Shown piece after piece: positions 39,611-47,982 of a DNA stretch of 64,000 nt. This DNA is from Ramlibacter sp. Its GTDB lineage: Bacteria > Pseudomonadota > Gammaproteobacteria > Burkholderiales > Burkholderiaceae_C. The first letter of the stretch is position 1. The number at the start of each line of letters is the position of its first letter. Below the pieces are notes generated by a model, which saw nothing but the letters and a program-made list of their open reading frames with translations, had not been told where the DNA came from and did not search any database. The stretch covers positions 1 through 64,000 of the forward strand of contig JAQZBU010000001.1 of the NCBI GenBank assembly GCA_029237735.1. The letters are read 5' to 3'. Made by a program: the position numbers and the translations under genes.

Positions 39611-41998
39611 GTGAGCACCACTGACAGAAAAATCGGCACACCGGTCGCGTATGGGGAGCCGACGGCTGCGCCGTGCGATTGGCAGCACGTGGCGGAACTC
39701 CTGAAGCCCTTTCAAGGCCAGTCGGTCGCCCAGATGTACCGCGGCCCTTCGTGGGTGAACTCAGACGGCGTTGCCTGCATCGTCGTCGTCGCCTACGACA
39801 AGCAGTGGCCGCGGCGCGTCACGGCAGTGGGTCATTGCGCGTTTCTGACGTGGCGCTGGAACGATACCCCCTCGGTCTACTTCTCCTTGACCGCGATGGT
39901 GCGTGGGGTACCGACCCCGCGGCCGCACGCGCGCTGGCTGGCGCCCAGCGACGACCCAGTTGTCCAGGCGATCCGCCGGCAAGGGCGCTTCCTCGTTGTG
40001 ATTGCCCACCCCGATGGCCAGCACACATCCTGGTTCGACGCGGCCTTTCGAGATGTGCCGGGCATCGAAGCGTCCCATGACCTGCCTGCGCTGGAGACGC
40101 TGTGGCAGCGCATGAGCACGCCAGGGATTCCCTTTTCCAAACGAAACGTGCGGTTCGACCCGGCGCGTACGGAGCCATTCAACGATGGCCGCGACGAGGA
40201 GCTGCCGCTGTGGCCCCAGCCAGAGAGCGATTTCTGGCGGACCATCCACTATGAGGGCCCCTGGGCCGAAGACCTTAGTCACCGCGACCGCGCCCAGGCT
40301 GCTTGGGGGGCTCTGGCACTGCGCCGGCGCGCACGGGCCGCCGGCTTCATCCAGATGCTCCGGGACCAGCACGATATTGACGGCGCCCCGCACCTGTTTA
40401 CCGCTGACGGCCAGTGGGCACAGGACGACGAGCTGGGGATCCACTTCCGCGAACTGGTTCGGCGATACCCGCTCTTGGCCACCTGGCTCGCCGCGCTCGC
40501 AGGGCCGGCGGCCGACGCTGCGGCTGCACACGCCGCGGCCCTCCAGGCCGTAAGTCACGGGCCCACCGCCTTCGCCATCTTCGACAAACTGTTGGGCCTG
40601 CTGGCCAACGCCCCAGTTCCCGAGCTTGGCGAAGCGGTGCGCTATTCCTTCGAGGCTGCAGCCACCGACGCCAGCGTGACCAATGAGGGGCGAGCGCGGC
40701 CCTGGTTCGCAAACACCGGCAAATACGCAATGGAGCTGCGGTCGCTGCCGATCGACCTGGACGCTCCGTTGGAGGACATAGAGCGGCTGTGGCATGCGGG
40801 CCTGGACCCCCTTGACCTGATCGACGCCGGCCTGGTGCTCACATCGTCCGATTTCCCCGCGCCTCTCTCTGATGTGTGCGAATCCCTGGCGAATGTGTCA
40901 CTGGACTGCTCCATCGAAGAGGCGGAGGACAAGATCCAGACCCTTCTCATGGAGGCTCAGGCGGCGCGGCAATGGTCCGTCCCATGGGGAGCCCGTGTCG
41001 CGGTTGCATTCGGAACTTTCGTGGCCGTTCGAATCTTCGAGGTCGATGGCGAGTTCACGTGCCTCTTTCTAGACGACCAGGAGCGCTACTTCCACGTCGC
41101 CGTCGGCCTGCGCCACCAGCCCCCGCAAAGCTCGACCCATCACTTGGTCCGCATGCGAAGCGACGATGGCCTGCCAATGTGGAATGAAGACGCTGAACTC
41201 TCGCTGAAGCTCATTGCTGCGGCGATCGTGCGCGACTTTATCGTGGTGGAAGAACGGGAAAGCCTGTTTACCTGCAGGCCCATGCGCCGGCGACTGCGCG
41301 GCCGCGACGTGCGCACGGTGATCTACCTGCCGCGGGTGCGCTACACGACGCCCGCCCTGAGCCGTATCCCGGAGGACGACCCCAGCGGCTTACTCCGGAA
41401 GCGCCACCCTGTGGAGCACCATTTGCGCCGCGCGAACAATGCTTCCCCGACGCAGCGCTTCCTTGCGCAGCGTTATGGAATTCACCTCCCGGCCGGATTC
41501 ACCTTCGTGAAGCCTCATGAACGGGGCACGGCCGCCAAAGCGGAACGAATCCGCATCTATCGGAGCCGCTCCGCTTCACGGATGATTTTCCAGGAGCTTG
41601 ACACCGCCCCAGCCGGCACGCGGCCGCTGTGGTTCGAGTTCGAAAAGGATTGCGCCAGGTTGCTTCGCTCAAGAGGCATGAACGTCATCCACCAGGCGGC
41701 ACACCGAGATGGCGACGGTGGCGTGGACCTGTTCGCCGTCGATGCGGCCGGGGCATCCTGGGTGGTTCAGTGCAAATGCTGGGCGGCCCATCGGCCGGTT
41801 GGCCCCGACGTTGTGCGAGAGCTCGAGGGCGCGATTCGGCTGGCCGGCGCTGGGCAGGAGAACTCGAGCAAGGGAATGCTCATCACCACAAGCTCTTTCA
41901 CGAGTGGTGCGGTGAGTGCTGCATTAGCGCTTGGATTCGAAGTGGTGGACGGCGCCAAACTGGCGCGCCTCCTCACCGACGCCACAAGCCCGACCTGA
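39611..41998 (+). CDS. large protein with C-terminal Mrr-like nuclease domain
   Basis: 795 aa with a GTG start at 39611 (GGAG 6 nt upstream). The last 120 residues are an Mrr-type endonuclease: FEFEKDCARLLRSRGMNVIH, GDGGVDLFA (D706), VVQCKCWA (Q720-x-K722) and GMLITTSSFTSGA. About 670 residues precede it with no domain I can name; they include WRWNDTPSVYFSLTAM, a helical region near 260-330 and VAVAFGTFVAVRIFEVDG near 470. The long N-terminal part may sense or regulate. It stands alone between divergent and convergent genes and is a plausible stand-alone anti-phage or type IV restriction protein. Confidence 0.6.
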   Translation: MSTTDRKIGTPVAYGEPTAAPCDWQHVAELLKPFQGQSVAQMYRGPSWVNSDGVACIVVVAYDKQWPRRVTAVGHCAFLTWRWNDTPSVYFSLTAMVRGVPTPRPHARWLAPSDDPVVQAIRRQGRFLVVIAHPDGQHTSWFDAAFRDVPGIEASHDLPALETLWQRMSTPGIPFSKRNVRFDPARTEPFNDGRDEELPLWPQPESDFWRTIHYEGPWAEDLSHRDRAQAAWGALALRRRARAAGFIQMLRDQHDIDGAPHLFTADGQWAQDDELGIHFRELVRRYPLLATWLAALAGPAADAAAAHAAALQAVSHGPTAFAIFDKLLGLLANAPVPELGEAVRYSFEAAATDASVTNEGRARPWFANTGKYAMELRSLPIDLDAPLEDIERLWHAGLDPLDLIDAGLVLTSSDFPAPLSDVCESLANVSLDCSIEEAEDKIQTLLMEAQAARQWSVPWGARVAVAFGTFVAVRIFEVDGEFTCLFLDDQERYFHVAVGLRHQPPQSSTHHLVRMRSDDGLPMWNEDAELSLKLIAAAIVRDFIVVEERESLFTCRPMRRRLRGRDVRTVIYLPRVRYTTPALSRIPEDDPSGLLRKRHPVEHHLRRANNASPTQRFLAQRYGIHLPAGFTFVKPHERGTAAKAERIRIYRSRSASRMIFQELDTAPAGTRPLWFEFEKDCARLLRSRGMNVIHQAAHRDGDGGVDLFAVDAAGASWVVQCKCWAAHRPVGPDVVRELEGAIRLAGAGQENSSKGMLITTSSFTSGAVSAALALGFEVVDGAKLARLLTDATSPT

Positions 41999-42020
41999 CC
42001 CGACGGCACACGGCAGCGTT

Positions 42021-42620
42021 TTACCCCCGCGCGCGGCACGGCTCCGGATTGTCTACGCCCACTACTTCCGGCTCACCACGCTCTTGAGCCGTCTCGGCCG
42101 CTTTGACGGCGATCGAGGACAGCAACAATCCAAGGTCCGCGTCGACGCAGAACACGGCAAGATCGCCCTCTTCCGTTGCGGGTTCGACACGCATGCCGAG
42201 CCTGGCGGCCAAGCGCGCTGACGCCTTGTTGTCGGGATAGATTTCCGCCCAGATCACGTCCACATCGTGGAACCGCTGAAGCGCCCCGATCACTGTATGT
42301 GCGGTGCACAGCGTCCCGATGCCCCAGCCGAACCAATCCGGTCTCACCGCGTAGGAGAGCACAAGTCCAGGTTGCTGGCCGCGGAACCGGCGGACCGCCT
42401 CGGCCATGCCCACCGCTTCGTTCGCCTCGTTGAGCGCCACCAGCCGGTATCTGCCCTGCGCAAGCCCGAACGGGCTGCGCTGGGAGGTGCGCCGGTACGC
42501 ATGCTTGAATTCCGGCCCGGACGTATCCAGGCTTACCCAATCGGACTCAATGATCCGCAGGTTCTCACCTTGCCATACCACCGTCGGGCGCGTCGGAGCC
42601 GGCGGAGGGAACAACAGCAT
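42021..42620 (-). CDS. GNAT-family N-acetyltransferase
   Basis: 199 aa from the ATG at 42620. The GNAT core is visible: GRYRLVALNEANEAVGMAEAV (beta strands), LSYAVRPDWFGWGIGTLCT (motif A with the acetyl-CoA loop) and AEIYPDNKASARLAARLGMR (motif B). The C-terminus (AVKAAETAQERGEPEV) is a helical tail. The substrate is unknown. The start has a poor ribosome site but follows the stop of the secreted-protein gene by 16 bp, so it may be coupled to it. Confidence 0.65.
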   Translation of the reverse strand: MLLFPPPAPTRPTVVWQGENLRIIESDWVSLDTSGPEFKHAYRRTSQRSPFGLAQGRYRLVALNEANEAVGMAEAVRRFRGQQPGLVLSYAVRPDWFGWGIGTLCTAHTVIGALQRFHDVDVIWAEIYPDNKASARLAARLGMRVEPATEEGDLAVFCVDADLGLLLSSIAVKAAETAQERGEPEVVGVDNPEPCRARG

Positions 42621-42636
42621 GCCGAGCGCCCAGGCG

Positions 42637-43929
42637 CTACTTGGTCGCGGCCTGGTGCGCCGACGCGAGCTGCGGCAGCATTTCGGCACGAACCGCAGTT
42701 CCAAACTGCTGCCCGGACGTGACCGCGATGTAGTCCAGCTTCGTGTTGATCTGTGACATGAGGTAGAGCTGGAAGGCCTGCATCGAGGTCTGCTCGCGCA
42801 CGTGGCCTTCGGCGGACAACTCGGCCATTCGCACCTGCCATTCCTTGTTCAGGTGCCGCCTGGACGATTCGATGTCAATCATTTCGTCGAAGCTGATGCC
42901 ACGTGCTTGCCACTGCGGCGCCGACCTCGACAGGCGCTGCGCCACCCAGTTCCCGTGAATGGGGCTCGTCACCAGCTGCTTGACATAGTCGATCAGAGAA
43001 CGGTCCTCGAGACGGTTGGCCAGCAGCGCCTGGGCGGGCTTCTGGGCGACGGCCATGCGGGCGTCGTAGGCATCCTTGAGCGCCATGTAGCGCCGTCCGG
43101 AATCTGTGGTGATCTCCGCGCGGCGCAACTCGCGCAGGTCCAGGGGGGTGTCGAGGTTCTTCAGCAGGGACTGAACGGCGCGATAGTCCGAGCTCGTCGC
43201 CTCCCCGTTGACGGTAAGCCGACGCGTCATGCGGCTCGGATCACGTTGCGGTCCATCGAACAGCGTCTCGGCGCGGATATCCGCGTCGGGATTGCCGTTG
43301 CTGGCCCCGGTCGGCAGGTTGGCCACCTGGCACCGGTTCAGGCGCGCCGAACTGCTGGCGCCACCCACAAAGCTGGCGCACGCGCCGGATGCCGCCAATG
43401 CCGCCTGGACTTCGGGCTCGGGCGCGACGCGCGCACCGGCGGCGATGCTCAAGGAAGCCGCCTGGTTGGCCGAGAGACCTCCGCCCCCGCCGCCGTTCCC
43501 GCCACTGGCTGGACAATTTCGGCCTGAGCACTTGGCCGTCGAGTTCGCCGCAGCCTCGGCGATACCCTGCGAGGCCGCCGTGACGCCACATTCGTCGGCG
43601 ATCTGCCAGTTTCGGGAATTGGCGGACCTGGCCACACTGGCTTGCGAGTCCGTGTTGGCGTCCGAGGCAGTCTGCGTGGCCTGCGCCTGCATCGACGCAT
43701 TCACCTGCCCCACACCCTTGATCGTATCGATGATGCTCTGGTGGCCATACTGCATCGCAGCTTGGGCTGTGCCGATCGCCGTCACGATCGCCAGACTCGC
43801 CACTTGAACGGCGGCAACGACGCATCCGTCGCAGACCGCGTGTGCGGAGGTCGAAGGAAAGAAGCCGAGGCCGAAGACGAACGCGGGCGCCAACAAGATC
43901 TGGCGCACGCGATTTAGCAAACGCTTCAT
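42637..43929 (-). CDS. secreted protein, probably conjugation-associated
   Basis: 430 aa from the second ATG at 43929 (AAGGGA 6 nt upstream). Signal peptide MKRLLNRVRQILLAPAFVFG...STSAHA, then a Cys pair (CDGC) and a hydrophobic Ala-rich segment, a Gly-rich linker (GGNGGGGGGLS) and a mostly helical remainder. It follows another secreted gene and lies in the same minus-strand run as the transfer-type genes, so a role in the type IV secretion envelope complex is likely but not shown. I do not recognise a specific Tra family. Confidence 0.5.
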   Translation of the reverse strand: MKRLLNRVRQILLAPAFVFGLGFFPSTSAHAVCDGCVVAAVQVASLAIVTAIGTAQAAMQYGHQSIIDTIKGVGQVNASMQAQATQTASDANTDSQASVARSANSRNWQIADECGVTAASQGIAEAAANSTAKCSGRNCPASGGNGGGGGGLSANQAASLSIAAGARVAPEPEVQAALAASGACASFVGGASSSARLNRCQVANLPTGASNGNPDADIRAETLFDGPQRDPSRMTRRLTVNGEATSSDYRAVQSLLKNLDTPLDLRELRRAEITTDSGRRYMALKDAYDARMAVAQKPAQALLANRLEDRSLIDYVKQLVTSPIHGNWVAQRLSRSAPQWQARGISFDEMIDIESSRRHLNKEWQVRMAELSAEGHVREQTSMQAFQLYLMSQINTKLDYIAVTSGQQFGTAVRAEMLPQLASAHQAATK

Positions 43930-43939
43930 TGTCATTCCC

Positions 43940-44551
43940 TTAGCAATTTCCGGTCACCCAGCAGCCCATCCGCGACCAAACGGACTGTTGCTGCTGCTGC
44001 ACCTGCGTGTTGAGTTGATTGCCGGCGTTCGAGATCGCACCGCTTACAGCGCCCGTCACAGCACCCGTCGCGTTGTTCACGGCCCCATTGACAACGCCGT
44101 TCACTGCAGTGCCGAGTGTGCCGTTGAGGCCGCTATCGAGATTGATAGAGCCGATGTTAGGCAGGGTGGTGCCTCCGGCCAGGGAGGTCAGCCCGCCTGT
44201 GGCGTCAGAAAGGTATCGACTCGCGGTGCCCGCCGCTTGCTGGCAGGCGCGCTCCATGGCCCCGTTGGCCAGCGACATCACGATGGAGCCGCCGGGAATC
44301 CCCAGGGGCGGGATCTGCGTCAGGCCGAACCGCTCGAGGCAGGCCATCCGGATCCTGGAGGCACGCATGACGTCCGCTGCACTCTGGTTGAGGAGGTTGT
44401 TCTGTGCGTTCAGTCCTCGCAAAGCGGCTTCGCGGATCGCGCCGCCGTCGACACCGCAATCCGCCCCCCACGAAGCCGCAGGCATCGAGCACGCCGCGAG
44501 GAGCATGAGGCTCGCGGCGAGCCGCCGCTGCCAGTTGAATTCAAGTCGCAT
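43940..44551 (-). CDS. exported protein, possible lipoprotein
   Basis: 203 aa from the ATG at 44551. The signal sequence contains LMLLAAC, a lipobox-like site, although cleavage after ASWGA is also possible. The mature protein has a helical part (IREAALRGLNAQNNLLNQSAADVMRAS, CLERFGLTQIPPLG) and a low-complexity part rich in Gly/Ala/Asn/Val (GTAVNGVVNGAVNNATGAVT), then a Gln run and a C-terminal CWVTGNC. The start overlaps the preceding gene by 11 nt. Likely part of the transfer apparatus. Confidence 0.5.
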   Translation of the reverse strand: MRLEFNWQRRLAASLMLLAACSMPAASWGADCGVDGGAIREAALRGLNAQNNLLNQSAADVMRASRIRMACLERFGLTQIPPLGIPGGSIVMSLANGAMERACQQAAGTASRYLSDATGGLTSLAGGTTLPNIGSINLDSGLNGTLGTAVNGVVNGAVNNATGAVTGAVSGAISNAGNQLNTQVQQQQQSVWSRMGCWVTGNC

Positions 44552-45890
44552 GGGATTCCTTGTTGATCGGCTCATTGAGGAGTGCGTCATAGAGGCCGTC
44601 AGCCACTTGGGCCGCGCCGTTCTCGATATAGACAAAGGTGCTGCGCGCGTACTCGACGATGCGCGGCAGCGTTTCGATGGGGAAGCGCTCGCACGCCTGG
44701 CGGCGCCGGGCAACGGCCTCGGTCGCCGGCAGGCCCGGCTCGCCGATCCAGTTCATGATGGCCCGGGTCCGAGTCACGTATTCGGAGCCGATCAGGTTCG
44801 TGAATCGATTGATCGAGTTCTGCATGTGCGACACGCGCAGGTCACTGTCCTGGGGGTTCACCACGAACGTGCTGGCCTGGTCGACGGCCGCGCGCAGGAG
44901 TTCTTGAACGATCTCGTCGGCCCGTTGCCCGAACGTGAAGAAGCAGCTAGGGTGCTCGCCCTTCGGATCCAGGGAAAGGCAGTCGTGGGTCACCCAGTCG
45001 TACATCTTCCAGGCGCAGCTCGCGAAGGTGACGCTCAGCCGACTGCGGGCGTCGTCTTGCGTCTCGCAACGGTGGTAGGCGTCGTTGCACGCACCTTCCA
45101 CCACCTCGCGAAGCAGGCCCGCGTGCTCGCTGCTGATGAGGGAGAGGTCCTCGGCGAAACCCTGGATCTCCGCTTCGGTCAGCGCCGAGCGTCGCTTTTC
45201 CACGCGCTTGGCAACCTGCTCCCCGATAGCCGTCATCAGCTGCGTCTTGATCCACTGCGGCACCGGCTTGCCAGAGGTTTGGGTGAACGTGCCGGCCACC
45301 CGGTCCGCCACGCGCTCCGTCGCGAGCAAGGTCGCCGCGAGTGCCGCGCGACGTTCGGCCGGCGGGCGCGCGCTACCCGGCGCAAAAGACACCGCCGCCA
45401 CAAGGGGCGTGAGGACCTTCGCGCCCGCCATCGCCTTCTTCAGCGATGCGCCGCCGTCATCGGCAACGCGCGCGATGCGATCGAAAACGCTGGATGCGGC
45501 GCCCGGGCCGGCATCCACCGCCGCACCGTTCGGGGCTGCCGGGGGCGTTGCGCCCTCACGCGGGGCATCGTCCACCTGGACCGGAGTCGAAGGAGCCGCC
45601 CGCTGGGAGGATTGATGCTCGCCGCCGGCGTTACCCCGCGTCAGGCGCGCGAAAATGTCGCCGCTGGCCGCAGCGGGCGGCGCCACGACGATCTGCTCCG
45701 GCGCCGCCGGATGGGCACCCTTGGGCGGCGTCTCGGCCCTCGCACCAGCAGATGCTGTTTCCTGGGCAAAAACGGCGTCGAGAGCCGACGTGTCGCTCAG
45801 CGCCGGCGGGACGGCCGGGCGCGACTTCGCTACCCCGCTGCGGGCTGCCTTGGAGAGCGTTGTGCTGGCAGGCATGTCCGATGTGGCCAT
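44541..45890 (-). CDS. hypothetical protein of the transfer-type cluster
   Basis: 449 aa: a disordered Ala/Pro-rich first third (1-135), then a helical globular part (KAMAGAKVLTPLVAAVSFAP, AALAATLLATERVADRVAGT, LREVVEGACNDAYHRCETQDD, ASCAWKMYDWVTHDCL). No signal peptide. Not recognised. It overlaps the downstream exported-protein gene and is 16 bp after the gene at 45907-46407, so all belong to one operon. Confidence 0.45.
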   Translation of the reverse strand: MATSDMPASTTLSKAARSGVAKSRPAVPPALSDTSALDAVFAQETASAGARAETPPKGAHPAAPEQIVVAPPAAASGDIFARLTRGNAGGEHQSSQRAAPSTPVQVDDAPREGATPPAAPNGAAVDAGPGAASSVFDRIARVADDGGASLKKAMAGAKVLTPLVAAVSFAPGSARPPAERRAALAATLLATERVADRVAGTFTQTSGKPVPQWIKTQLMTAIGEQVAKRVEKRRSALTEAEIQGFAEDLSLISSEHAGLLREVVEGACNDAYHRCETQDDARSRLSVTFASCAWKMYDWVTHDCLSLDPKGEHPSCFFTFGQRADEIVQELLRAAVDQASTFVVNPQDSDLRVSHMQNSINRFTNLIGSEYVTRTRAIMNWIGEPGLPATEAVARRRQACERFPIETLPRIVEYARSTFVYIENGAAQVADGLYDALLNEPINKESHAT

Positions 45891-45906
45891 GAATACAGTT
45901 CCTTCG

Positions 45907-46407
45907 TCAGCTCACGGTTTCGGGAATGGCGCTGCTGGCGGCGCTGTCCTGGCGGGGCTGAGCGCGCTGCGCCCTTCCCTCCAGGAATGGAGCGAACAGG
46001 TGTTCGCGCAGCTGCGGCGCAACAGTGGTAATTTCGACGGCGCCGTTCGGCCTCACGCCGAACAGCGTCGTGCAGGCGTCGACCAGGAAGAGCGCACGGT
46101 ACAGATCGGCCGTATGCGCCGTGACGGGAGGGCCGCTCACACGCACGCCCATGGGCGCGTCTGCGTAGGCTTCGAAGCGATACCCGAGGTCAGCCTGCAT
46201 CAGGTCACGCCCGTTCTGGTGCGCCACCCAGGCCACGGCCGGAAAGAGGAGCTCTTCCGAGAGCACCGCCGCCGCGGACGCCTCGGCGCCGTCGACCAGG
46301 AAGCGGAAGTTCTGCATGTCGCACAGGGCCGCCAACAGTGCCGGCGCGGGGATGACGCGCGCCACGTCGGCGGCCATCGTGGCGGCTAGGGCTTCACCGG
46401 CCAGCAT
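45907..46407 (-). CDS. hypothetical protein
   Basis: 166 aa from the ATG at 46407 (MLAGEALAATMAADVARVIP); the frame is open further upstream only as a shadow of the overlapping gene. It contains ALLAALCDMQNFRFLVDG and TAHTADLYRALFLVDACTTLFGV. Overlaps its upstream neighbour by 14 nt. Not recognised. Confidence 0.45.
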   Translation of the reverse strand: MLAGEALAATMAADVARVIPAPALLAALCDMQNFRFLVDGAEASAAAVLSEELLFPAVAWVAHQNGRDLMQADLGYRFEAYADAPMGVRVSGPPVTAHTADLYRALFLVDACTTLFGVRPNGAVEITTVAPQLREHLFAPFLEGRAQRAQPRQDSAASSAIPETVS

Positions 46408-46822
46408 GCGACCCCTCGCGTGCCGTGAAGCTCCGTGGCGCCGAGCTCGCAGCCCCCGCACCGTCAAGATGGATTGCGCGCATCGATTGCATGAGCCCGA
46501 AGACCTCGTCACCCGGAACGCCCGGGTCTTCGGTCTGCAAAGCATGCTCGATACCCAGCAACTGGGCCATCGCTTCCGCGGGCCGCTCCAGAAATGTGCC
46601 GCGAAGCTGCTCGCGTCGAGACGACAGCCCGATCGCCTGAATCGCAACATCGAATCCGATAGGCGCATCTGCCACGCTCGGGCCGCCGCGGATCCACTGG
46701 CGCGCGTGCGCAGCGTCATCGTCCTCACCTTCCTGCAGGGCCTTGGCTGCCCAGGCGAGCGCGCCGACTGCTGCGAGGGCGTAGCCCTTGCAGGCGAAGA
46801 AATGCGAGTCGCCGGTTCTCAT
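46394..46822 (-). CDS. hypothetical protein
   Basis: 142 aa from the ATG at 46822, set by AAGGAGG upstream. A hydrophobic N-terminal stretch (CKGYALAAVGALAWAAKAL) might be a weak membrane segment. The rest is helical (DVAIQAIGLSSRREQLRGTFLE). It overlaps both neighbours (ATGA with the gene at 46819-47052), so the three small genes are translationally coupled. Confidence 0.45.
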   Translation of the reverse strand: MRTGDSHFFACKGYALAAVGALAWAAKALQEGEDDDAAHARQWIRGGPSVADAPIGFDVAIQAIGLSSRREQLRGTFLERPAEAMAQLLGIEHALQTEDPGVPGDEVFGLMQSMRAIHLDGAGAASSAPRSFTAREGSHAGR

Positions 46823-47052
46823 ACGGCACCTCCTTCGGTTGGAGAGCCGCCAGCGCCGCCGGTCATGCCGCACAGGCTGCGCATCATGGCTCGATGAGCC
46901 ATCGCGAACTCCGCGGTTGTCAGCTTGCGCCGCTCGCAGACTTCCTCGCGCGTCAGGCCTGCGACGAACAGGTCGTCGAAGAGCTGGCGCTCGGACTCGG
47001 CCAGCCGGGTAGCTGCGACCGCGATGCGCTCAAGTAGTGAGAAGGCGCTCAT
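46819..47052 (-). CDS. small sigma region 4-like helix-turn-helix protein
   Basis: 77 aa: LLERIAVAATRLAESERQLFDDLFVAGLTREEVCERRKLTTAEF reads as a helix-turn-helix of the sigma-70 region 4 or LuxR kind ('GLTREEVCERRKLT'). It is too short to be a sigma factor and may be a regulator or adaptor for this operon. Located in a coupled run of small genes. Confidence 0.45.
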   Translation of the reverse strand: MSAFSLLERIAVAATRLAESERQLFDDLFVAGLTREEVCERRKLTTAEFAMAHRAMMRSLCGMTGGAGGSPTEGGAV

Positions 47053-47066
47053 CGGATGCGCCAGCC

Positions 47067-47366
47067 TTACCGGTGCTGCGCCGCCGGCCGGACGGCGTCG
47101 TTCGAAACCTCTGCCTCGCGGTAGGCCTGGCGCAGTTCCTCCACCTCGCGGCGCGCCTCGAGGCAGAGCGCCTGGGAGGGCAACACCCCGGTGGCGAGGA
47201 CCGAGACCACATGTCGCGCGGTGGGCGCGCTTCCGTTTTGCAGCTCGGGTGACGAATCCAGGGCTCGCTGGCAGATTTCCACGTTGAAGGCCGCGGGCAT
47301 TACCCCGCTTGCGGCGAACCCCAGGTTGCGGCTGGCCAACTTCGCTTCATTGTTCGCGTGCAGCAT
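47067..47366 (-). CDS. hypothetical protein, first of the small-gene run
   Basis: Up to 99 aa. ATG at 47366 without a clear ribosome site; later starts (for example the ATG of VMPAAFN) are possible. The C-terminal half is helical (SQALCLEARREVEELRQAYREAEV). It sits 22 bp after the topoisomerase C-terminal gene. Not recognised. Confidence 0.35.
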   Translation of the reverse strand: MLHANNEAKLASRNLGFAASGVMPAAFNVEICQRALDSSPELQNGSAPTARHVVSVLATGVLPSQALCLEARREVEELRQAYREAEVSNDAVRPAAQHR

Positions 47367-47388
47367 ATATGTTTCGCAATGTAGTTAG

Positions 47389-47982
47389 TTACGCGCCACC
47401 GATTGTGCACCGAAAGGGCCCCGATGTGTTGAGGAATTTGCTCCGTTTGCGGGTCCTGGCGCGGGCTTTAGCGCGATCGAGGACACCGCCGCTTCCCCGC
47501 TTTTTCGCGTCTTCGACAATGCCCACGAGCGTGCGATCCAGGTGCGCCTGCATCTGCTCCGGTGTGGCCTTGCCCTGCTCCACCAGGCGGAAACCCAGCT
47601 CCCACTTGGCCGTCGTGGCCACGCTGGTCAGCGCAGCCGGCAAGTACCTTGCGATGGTGCGCCCCTCCTGGGAGCTCACGATGACACCCTTCTTCTTGCC
47701 GCCGCGGCCAGCCACGCTTTGCAGGGTGAGAAGGCCGCGACCGATCAGATTGGCGATGATGGCGGCGCGCGTGCGGCTTGTGCCCAGGCCGGAGATCTCC
47801 GACAGCACCGCGCGCTCGTTCGCATCCGATGCGAACTTGTGGGCGCTGGTCATGTCTGCCAGCAGGCTGTCCTCGGTATAGCGATCCGGCGGGCTGGTGC
47901 GCTGACCTTCCACCCGCGCGGAGACTACGCCAACCACCTTGCCCACCTGGTAGGTGCCGTTCTTGAAGTCGTCGGCTTTCAT
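47389..47982 (-). CDS. separate C-terminal part of topoisomerase III
   Basis: 197 aa. SARVEGQRTSPPDRYTEDSLLADM and EISGLGTSRTRAAIIANLIGRGLL correspond to the last part of the topoisomerase I/III core (normally 'T.PP.R..E..L...M' then 'GIGTPATRA..I..L..RG'), followed by a basic C-terminus. In ordinary TopB it is continuous with the toprim and active-site Tyr part; here it is a gene of its own. Its ATG overlaps the upstream stop (ATGA) and has its own GGGGAG ribosome site, so it is made as a second polypeptide, presumably assembling with the first. Confidence 0.75.
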   Translation of the reverse strand: MKADDFKNGTYQVGKVVGVVSARVEGQRTSPPDRYTEDSLLADMTSAHKFASDANERAVLSEISGLGTSRTRAAIIANLIGRGLLTLQSVAGRGGKKKGVIVSSQEGRTIARYLPAALTSVATTAKWELGFRLVEQGKATPEQMQAHLDRTLVGIVEDAKKRGSGGVLDRAKARARTRKRSKFLNTSGPFRCTIGGA

